NCBI GenBank assembly: GCA_009760855.2
Contig: WPIO01000039.1
Span: 2,802,501 to 2,847,500, forward strand
Reading direction: 5' to 3'
Source: Cristatella mucedo
Taxonomy: Eukaryota; Bryozoa; Phylactolaemata; Cristatellidae
DNA: 45,000 bases
The notes under the pieces are model-generated. The model made no database searches, had not been told where the DNA came from, and saw only the letters and a list, made by a program, of their open reading frames with translations. This document shows, in pieces, positions 39,385 to 45,000 of this stretch; the stretch's first letter is position 1, and each line of letters opens with the position of its first letter. Made by a program: the position numbers and the translations under genes.

Positions 39385-42300
39385 CTGCAGAGAAAAGCGG
39401 CCGCGAGGCTGCAGCAGTCGCCAGTCGCCAGCGACTACGTCGACGGCAAATGGCCAAAGTGGATGGCGCACGCACGAGGTCGCCGTGCATGTAACTCAGC
39501 TTCCATCACTTCACACTTGTGGGGCTGTTACGTTTATAAACCTTTTAAGATAAACCGCAAACATGGGTGACCTCTTGACAGCCGGATTTACAGAGCACCT
39601 AACCACGATGGAGAGATATCATTGTACAACACTATAGACACGGGCAGCCTGAGCAGGATTAAACCATGGCTGGCACCGACCGACTTTGACCTTACCAAAG
39701 ACAGCCAATCATAGCAAGGCTGAACGGCCGTGCCGGGTTGGTTTGACCACTGTACAAAAAGAGACAAGCTGATTCAACAGCCTCATTTGTATAGCAACCG
39801 AAGAGCCATAACAGCTATCCATCACCACCACCTGCTGCAGTGAGCAATCAAGGATCAAAATCCACTGCAAGGCTCGAACCCACGACCTGGCTCGGGAAGA
39901 GCGAGTACTCGACCCCATGAGTCAGCCCAGGGATAGTCGGCCCCACCCCCCCTGTCGGCCCCCTTTCCCAATGTCTTTGCCTAGAGATGAGAATGGATGG
40001 ATGCACACACTGTCGTCCTACATCGTCTTATGTCTGTGTATTGAACCAAAGACGATCGATGTCAAAGGCTACCCAAACCTAGCATCTTATCAATGTCCAC
40101 GAGGCTGAGCGTTGATCTAATGGCTCGAGCATCAGAAGCAGACAGACCGACAGAGCGCAGCCTGCATGCACACTGCGAACCTTCGGGAATGGTTGCGCCC
40201 CTACCCCCCTCCCCGGGGGATGTGCACCCGCTTGCACGCCAACGGCTAGGTGGCCGCAATGCAAGCACTCGAGCATCTTCGCTGGCTGCTGCTCTACGCA
40301 CAATGAGGCCTCTAGCTAGCGTGTCTCGCCCACGAAGGCAATGGTGGCCAGTTCCGGATCCGCTGTCGAGCGGCTGCCAAAGGCTCACGTGCGCGTTCTG
40401 GCGGCAGCGCGCTCGGCCCTGCGGAAGGGGCGAGGCAGGCGCTCACCAGGGCCGCCGTGGCTGCTGCTCATCTGCTCGAGCTGCTCGGGCGGCATCGACT
40501 CTCGGAACGGCTCGCCGTAGGTCGCCTCGAGCATCGACGGACTCGACTCGGCTCGCCAGTAGCGCCATGGCGGCCGGTTCTCCTTTCGCCGCTGCCGCAT
40601 CAGCCGGCGGTACTCTTTCGTGGTGGGCGTCATGGTTCCCGCGTCTTTCAGGACGGCACCGGAGCTGCCGCCACTGCTGTCCTCCGACGCCCACGACTGT
40701 GCCGGCGAGCAGCTGCGCGTCGAGCCTCCGTCCCGGCGGCTTGACGAGCGCGAGAGGCTGCGGCGGCGGCGGCTGCTGCTGCTGCCGTTGTCGGCGTACC
40801 CAGCGGCATCCTCGAACTCGACCGACTTCCTGCGCAGGCTGCCGCTGCCACCTCCCGAGCGCCGGTGCTCGCCGCCGTCACTCTTCTCTGCCGAAGCGGA
40901 GAGGTGGCGCGAGCGAGCGAGCGCGTCCCGCTCGAGCTCCTTTCGAGAGATCTCGTCGTCGAGGTCTCGCCGGCGTCTGCGCACTCTCTCTTCTTGCTCT
41001 GCCAGCTTCTCCTCGAGGCGCCGCTCGATGCGCTCGATCTCGTGCAGGCGCTCCTCGTCGGAGCCCGCGCCGTCGTCGGAGCCCACACCGCTTCTGCCTG
41101 CTCGGGTGCTGCTGTCACCGCCGGAAGCGGCTTGGTGCCCGAGCGAGTCCAGCTTGTTCGAGCTCTGCTGGTGTCGCTTGTGAAAAAGCCTAAAGAGGCG
41201 ATTGATCGCAGCCGCTGGACGACTTCGAAAATGAAGCAGCAGCAGCAGCCTGGAGGTTTGTGGGGCTTATGTCGAGGGTAAGGACGTCACCTGACTTTGC
41301 TCGCGGCATTCGCATTCTTGTGAACAGATCGCAGACCGAGACCGCAGACCGAGCAGAAAGCCAATCGCAGACAGCAAAAAATAGCATGGTGCCTGTGCTC
41401 ACGAGCGCCGCCATGCTCGAGTGTTCGAGCTTGGTGGCGGAAGAATTCGGAAGAGCATCACTTTGAGAGAGATTTAGCTCGGATGGCTTGAGCTTCAAAT
41501 CGAGCTCGACCACCCAGCTAGTCTGGCATGGGCACAGCTGCTAGCTATTCGTGTCAGTCCAGTCGAACTCAGTACAAAGAACGACGAGATATCACGTGAC
41601 CATTGATGGTGTCGAGTGGCCAGGGACTGGAGAGGCGATAAAAGCTTACGATAAGAGGGCAAATGACTCGGCTGAGGCAGCTGCCGCCAGCCTGCACTGT
41701 TGCCATCGTGAGGGCTACTGCTCAACCTCTCTCGAGTGCCACTTTCTGCGGTTCTGTGACAACGGCGAGCTGGCAACATCTGTGGTACTACCACAGCTGG
41801 CGACCACCGAAGCTGGCAAAACTGCATACAGCCAGATTGAAAACTCGAAGGCATTTGCCCACGACCTTGTTTTCTTGAAGCCAGTTACAAGGGTTGCATG
41901 TTGTCAGTATTGTGTAAGCACTTTCGGAATCGACAAGACTATTAGACAATTCTTCCAATGTACTGTCCATGGATGAGCTCAATCACAGCCATTAGGCCTC
42001 ATCAGCTGACGATGAAAATGGTTGCAAGAATGGCCAGCAGATCCAAAAAAATCAGCCGCATGTCTCTTTTGCAAGAAGCTGTGATGACTACTAGTGGATC
42101 AACAAATGCAAAGCAAAGTCCTTACTCTAACTCAAAGCACCCTCGTTGGCTAAGCCCCTTCACCTAGCTGAACTGCTGTACCGATTTTAGCCTCCTCGGG
42201 TTCTATATGGCCCCTACATTAGCTGGTCCATTCTTTTAATTGTCTCTTTTGCTCTGAAGGTCCTGGTTTGTGGATTGTGCCTCCCCAATTCTTATGAAAT

Positions 42301-45000
42301 GGCATCTTCTCTCCTGCTGCCGACTGTGGCACATCCTTTTCAGCTATCTTCAGCTGCTACTTCCTTGCTACTCACTTCCTCGACTGCCCTCACGACTCAG
42401 CTTTGCTCCTCACTTTCTCTTTGTCTCATAAGATGAAGTCAGTTGGCTACCATGGGCACACCAAAAGCTGCTTGGTATACGAGTGCATTATATAAAACAC
42501 GCTTGGGCTGTGCACATTTAGTCTCTGTGGCATTGCATAGCTGCAGGTAAAGATGCAGTACAAACACGTCTCCTGATAGGCAGCACTTCATTTAAAAAAC
42601 TAAGGCTCAGTTGATTCAATAGCATCATTTATAAAGTGGTCGATGGAGCCTTCCAGGAGGCTTCCACCCTGCTTGCAGCTGCCAACGAAGAATTGTGTTC
42701 AGCAGAAATCGAATCTGCCACCTTAATCGTGAAGTGCAAGATCCTTGCCGTTGGGCAAAGATGTATACTTATCGGACTGCGTGCCATACTAATAATGATG
42801 GTTGAAATAATAACAGGTTTTGTGCCGCACCCTAAGTGAACTGAATCTCTATTCGAGTGCCTCACAACTTACACAACAAGAGCAGTAACCAGTAGTTGAT
42901 GACAAGAAAGATATAATGTTAGGGCCATAATGCAAACAACCCAAATATCATGCTTAGACGAGCATACATAAGCATGCATTATGACACTCGTGGTTGCGGG
43001 TTAGTAGATTAGTAATATGCACTAAAATAACATACACGGGTAAGCAAACCACACAAGAAAAAAGACAAGTTCATAGGGGCACACTATACACAATCATATT
43101 GCTCTTTATCTTGGACATGTGTGACGAGCAGCTTTGTAATTCACAAGTCCGCACAAGTAAAACTACCCTTAGACCGAGCAAAAGCTGTGAGTAGCCGGTA
43201 GTTGTGTAGCTTCACTTTGAATGTCATCACATGAGGAGATGACGCGATGTCATTGGGAAGTGACGATGGCAATTAATTCAAATATTCCAAGCTTTGGGAA
43301 CATAGCAACTGGAGGCACGGTCTGCGAGGGATTTGAAGTTAGTTATGGGCACATTTAATCGACCAAGGTCAGAAGAATATGTGGTTCGACAGCAGGCTTG
43401 ATACAAAACTAATCCAGATAGGTGGGCCAGAGCAAGTGACTGAGTGACAGAATCTTGAAATCGATTTGCTTGTTGATTTGTTGATAGGCAGCCAATGCAG
43501 ATTGGTGAGCAGTGGTGTAATGCGACAGTGGCGAGGTTTATGACAGATAATCAAATCTACCAAGTGTTGCACCAACCGTTTACATGCCATTGCACACACA
43601 GGCAGAAAGGACTAGTAGTGAGCTACAGAAGCCTAGTCGAGATACCTCAAGAGCATAGACCAGATTAGCTGTGGTGTCCTTATCAAAGCACCCAAAGTGC
43701 AGCTGTCAATGTAAGGTTATGTCGGCAAAAGTAGGCAGACCTGACTGCGGAGCTGCAGTGCTTTGGGCTAATCGCCCTGAGCAGGCATGATGCTCTGGGT
43801 GGCAGCAAGGGGCTACTCTTCACGGCAGCCGGTCCTTTCATGCGATGGACATCATTAGTGTTGCTGTGCTTTCATGCCCGAATGAATCGAAAAAAGCAAC
43901 GTGCATAAGTCGTGGCCACAACGACAGCACGCCTACATTACATCGCTAGCAGAGGCCATCACGGCTCCAAACGAACAAGAAGAGACCGACATAACATCAA
44001 TGGTCCATCGTCAGGGCTTCTCATTCAATTTGGACGGGCCAATGGGCGTTCGTCACGCCAATAGGCCCGTCCAAATTGAACCGGTCTTTGGCTTGGTTGG
44101 GGGAGGCCGGCAGCTCAGCATGCATACACCTGAGTTTCAAGGAGGACCCTTGCAAGCATCACGTCCATGATAACAATGATATATCAAGAAAAGCGTCGAG
44201 ACAGTCGGAACGTGCCAATGCCATTGAAATGCACTGCAGCTAGCATTCATGCTGACTGGCGATTGTGGTTCTCATTTTATAAGGAGCTAAGCATACCGCA
44301 TCCGGCAACGTGATTGCACGACCATGCAAGAGCACGGCTCGCACTGCCAGCGCTCTGTGGCAGCGTAGAGAAGCAGCGCATGACAGCAGCAGGCAGCAGC
44401 ATGCCGATCTTGTCAAGGCAATCGATAAGGACGCGGGTGCCTTCTTTTCGGCAACGCCGACGGGAACGAGAGGATGCCAAAGCTGCAAGCCAACGCGTCG
44501 TCGCAAAGCTGGTAAGCTGTGGCGCCGTGCGAAAACCAAATGCGAAGCAGCAGAGCAACCGAAACTCGAGGCCGTGCACGCTCGTTCTTTGGTTTGGCTG
44601 CGTCCATCGCGTGTCAGCCTCCTTGCCAGACCAGCAAGCTCCAGCCATCAGTGCAGCAGGCTGATAGACGGGCAAGCAGGCAGAGGCGTGCCTCGACGTC
44701 AGGCGCCAGCAGGACACACTTCAGTGGCAGCTTGCAGAGACGGAACCAGCCACCACCTTCGGTGTGCAGCCGGCGACGGTGGTAGCCGGTGTTTCGAGCG
44801 CTGCTGCTACTGCTGCTGCTGGGCTACCTTCTGCTGTGCCGTCCTCTGCTCTCGTCTCTCATGCTGCTGTCACTTCCGGCTTCTTTGACCCCGTAACGAG
44901 CGATCTGCTGCTGTACTTTCTCGCTCAGCTCCTCCTTGGTAATCCTCGTGCCAGGGATGCACTTCTCGATTTCGTCCCGCCGCAGCGCGCTCTTCTGCGA
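39044..45000 (-). CDS. Unidentified charged, coiled-coil, Ser/Arg-rich protein (partial)
   Basis: Three minus-strand exons (45000-44828, 41189-40447 and 39384-39044) join with matching phases (2 then 1) into 419 uninterrupted codons, open at both ends. From the window edge, the order is a helical block (DEIEKCIPGTRITKEELSEK), a Ser-rich linker, a coiled coil of about 50 residues rich in Glu and Arg, Ser/Arg-rich low complexity, a conserved-looking block around KEYRRLMRQRRKENRPPWRY, and a Pro/Ala-rich region ending in a charged helix. No signal peptide or membrane segment is visible. The composition suggests a cytoskeletal, junctional or scaffold protein, but that is inference; I do not recognise the family. 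It is convergent with ALKBH3-like copy 2 and strongly GC-rich at third positions. Confidence 0.75.
39385..39854. other. Intron of the minus-strand gene
   Basis: No exon is recognised between the acceptor at 39385 and the SINE. Confidence 0.45.
39855..39935 (-). mobile_element. tRNA-derived SINE head
   Basis: The minus strand reads GGGCTGACTCATGGGGTCGA and GGTCGTGGGTTCGAGCC, box-A-like and box-B-like stretches in tRNA spacing. The tail is missing. It lies in the intron between the 40447 donor and the 39384 acceptor. Confidence 0.55.
40447..41189 (-). CDS. Unidentified minus-strand gene, second visible exon
   Basis: This 743-nt exon lies between a CCTCTTTAG acceptor and a CCTG|GTGAGC donor. 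It opens LFHKRHQQSSNKLDSLG after completing a split Arg codon. The coiled coil (DEERLHEIERIERRLEEKL onward) follows, then Ser/Arg runs. A compact block at about 40500-40636 (TPTTKEYRRLMRQ...WRYWRAESSPSMLEATYG) has the mixed aromatic and basic make-up of a conserved motif. GC-rich codons create several overlapping false frames on both strands. Confidence 0.78.
41190..41984. other. Intron of the minus-strand gene
   Basis: This is the first part of a 3.6-kb intron. A 141-codon plus-strand frame at 41551-41976 was considered but has no recognised content. Confidence 0.45.
41985..42550 (+). mobile_element. LINE C-terminal segment, second copy of the 18-kb type
   Basis: ATGAAAATGGTTGCAAGAATG, then AAAAAAATCAGCC and CTTTTGCAAGAAGCT, parallel 17826-17900. 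The later CACCTAGCTGAACTGCTGTA and CTGCTGCCGACTGTGGCACA stretches, through to CATAAGATGAAG, parallel 18205-18510. This copy lacks the microsatellite and SINE interruption, so it shows the uninterrupted order. It is decayed, with many stops. Confidence 0.72.
42775..43610 (-). mobile_element. LINE RT C-terminus and 3' end, inverted
   Basis: The minus-strand frame at 43369-43599 reads CRITPLLTNLHWLPINK, a hallmark CR1/L2-type block, followed by CSGPPIWISFVSSLL. Continuing, AAATCCCTCGCAGACC and a CCAAAGCTTGG stretch are the decayed LKSF and PKAW motifs. The 3' end is an eroded stem-loop near 42830-42875. It lies in the intron of the minus-strand gene. Confidence 0.82.
43611..44023. other. Intron of the minus-strand gene
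   Basis: No exon or well-kept element is recognised. Confidence 0.4.
44024..44080. repeat. 57-bp near-perfect hairpin
   Basis: Two 25-base arms (starting TTCAATTTGGACGGGCC and ending GGCCCGTCCAAATTGAA) face each other around a 7-base loop (TTCGTCA). The outer 17 bases pair perfectly and two mismatches lie in the inner 8. It lies in an intron of the minus-strand gene. It could be a tiny MITE, a structured RNA or a replication-slippage product. Confidence 0.85.
44081..44827. other. Intron of the minus-strand gene, GC-rich
   Basis: Open frames of 64-192 codons on both strands overlap here. None has splice-phase support with the flanking exons, which join directly. An extra exon of length divisible by three cannot be excluded. 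Confidence 0.4.
44828..45000 (-). CDS. Unidentified minus-strand gene, first visible exon (partial)
   Basis: The exon is open at the window edge and ends at an AGAAG|GTAGCC donor, phase 2. It encodes a helical block (SALRRDEIEKCIPGTRITK, EELSEKVQQQIARYG) followed by a charged Ser/Arg-rich linker. The split codon AG|G joins the 41189 exon as Arg. The helical block looks conserved, but I cannot name it. Confidence 0.7.

Noticed and set aside
40093-41193. 366-codon plus-strand frame, the longest in the window
   Set aside because: It is Arg/Ala/Ser-rich and opposite the minus-strand exon 40447-41189. The minus-strand frame has matching splice phases with two other exons; this one has none.
41551-41976. 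141-codon plus-strand frame
   Set aside because: It has mixed composition but no recognisable motif, and it lies in an intron of the minus-strand gene next to a LINE. Support is insufficient.
1-45000. CRISPR array, phage, operon or toxin-antitoxin system
   Set aside because: Introns, SINEs and LINEs show animal nuclear DNA, and no spaced direct-repeat array was seen.

Overview
This window is animal nuclear DNA, probably from an invertebrate with a repeat-rich genome. Coding sequence is broken into short exons by GT-AG introns. The spaces between exons are packed with LINE fragments, tRNA-derived SINEs and long dinucleotide microsatellites. Nothing looks bacterial or organellar. I cannot fix the phylum from sequence alone.

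The main content is two tandem, same-strand genes for an ALKBH3-like AlkB dioxygenase (Fe(II)/2-oxoglutarate nucleic-acid demethylase). Copy 1 (about 4.16-10.54 kb, +) is seen as five intact exons and has no recognisable N-terminal exon in the window. Copy 2 (about 25.10-36.14 kb, +) has a recognisable first exon with the VQGAWA motif, a probable small second exon and five further exons. Its exon phases join into a reading frame of about 302 codons. Both copies keep the HxD...H iron ligands and the two arginines expected to bind 2-oxoglutarate. Four of the five comparable exons have identical or near-identical lengths, but only about 57% of residues match in the exon compared directly, so the duplication is old.

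A third gene lies on the minus strand at 39.04-45.00 kb, convergent with copy 2. Three exons with matching phases encode at least 419 residues of a charged, partly coiled-coil, Ser/Arg-rich protein that I do not recognise. It runs off the right edge, and its 3' end is not resolved.

Most of the rest is mobile-element debris: many 3' ends of a CR1/L2-type LINE, a longer degraded LINE at 15.2-18.6 kb with endonuclease and reverse-transcriptase motifs, and tRNA-derived SINEs whose tail resembles the LINE 3' end. There is also a 181-bp MITE-like element at 0.7 kb, an inverted-repeat pair at 20.6/21.7 kb, and a promoter/poly(A)-like block at 33.2 kb. I found no rRNA, CRISPR array, operon or prokaryotic-type system, and no clearly new biological system. 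The points most worth checking are the duplicated ALKBH3 pair, the unidentified minus-strand gene and the LINE/SINE shared tail.
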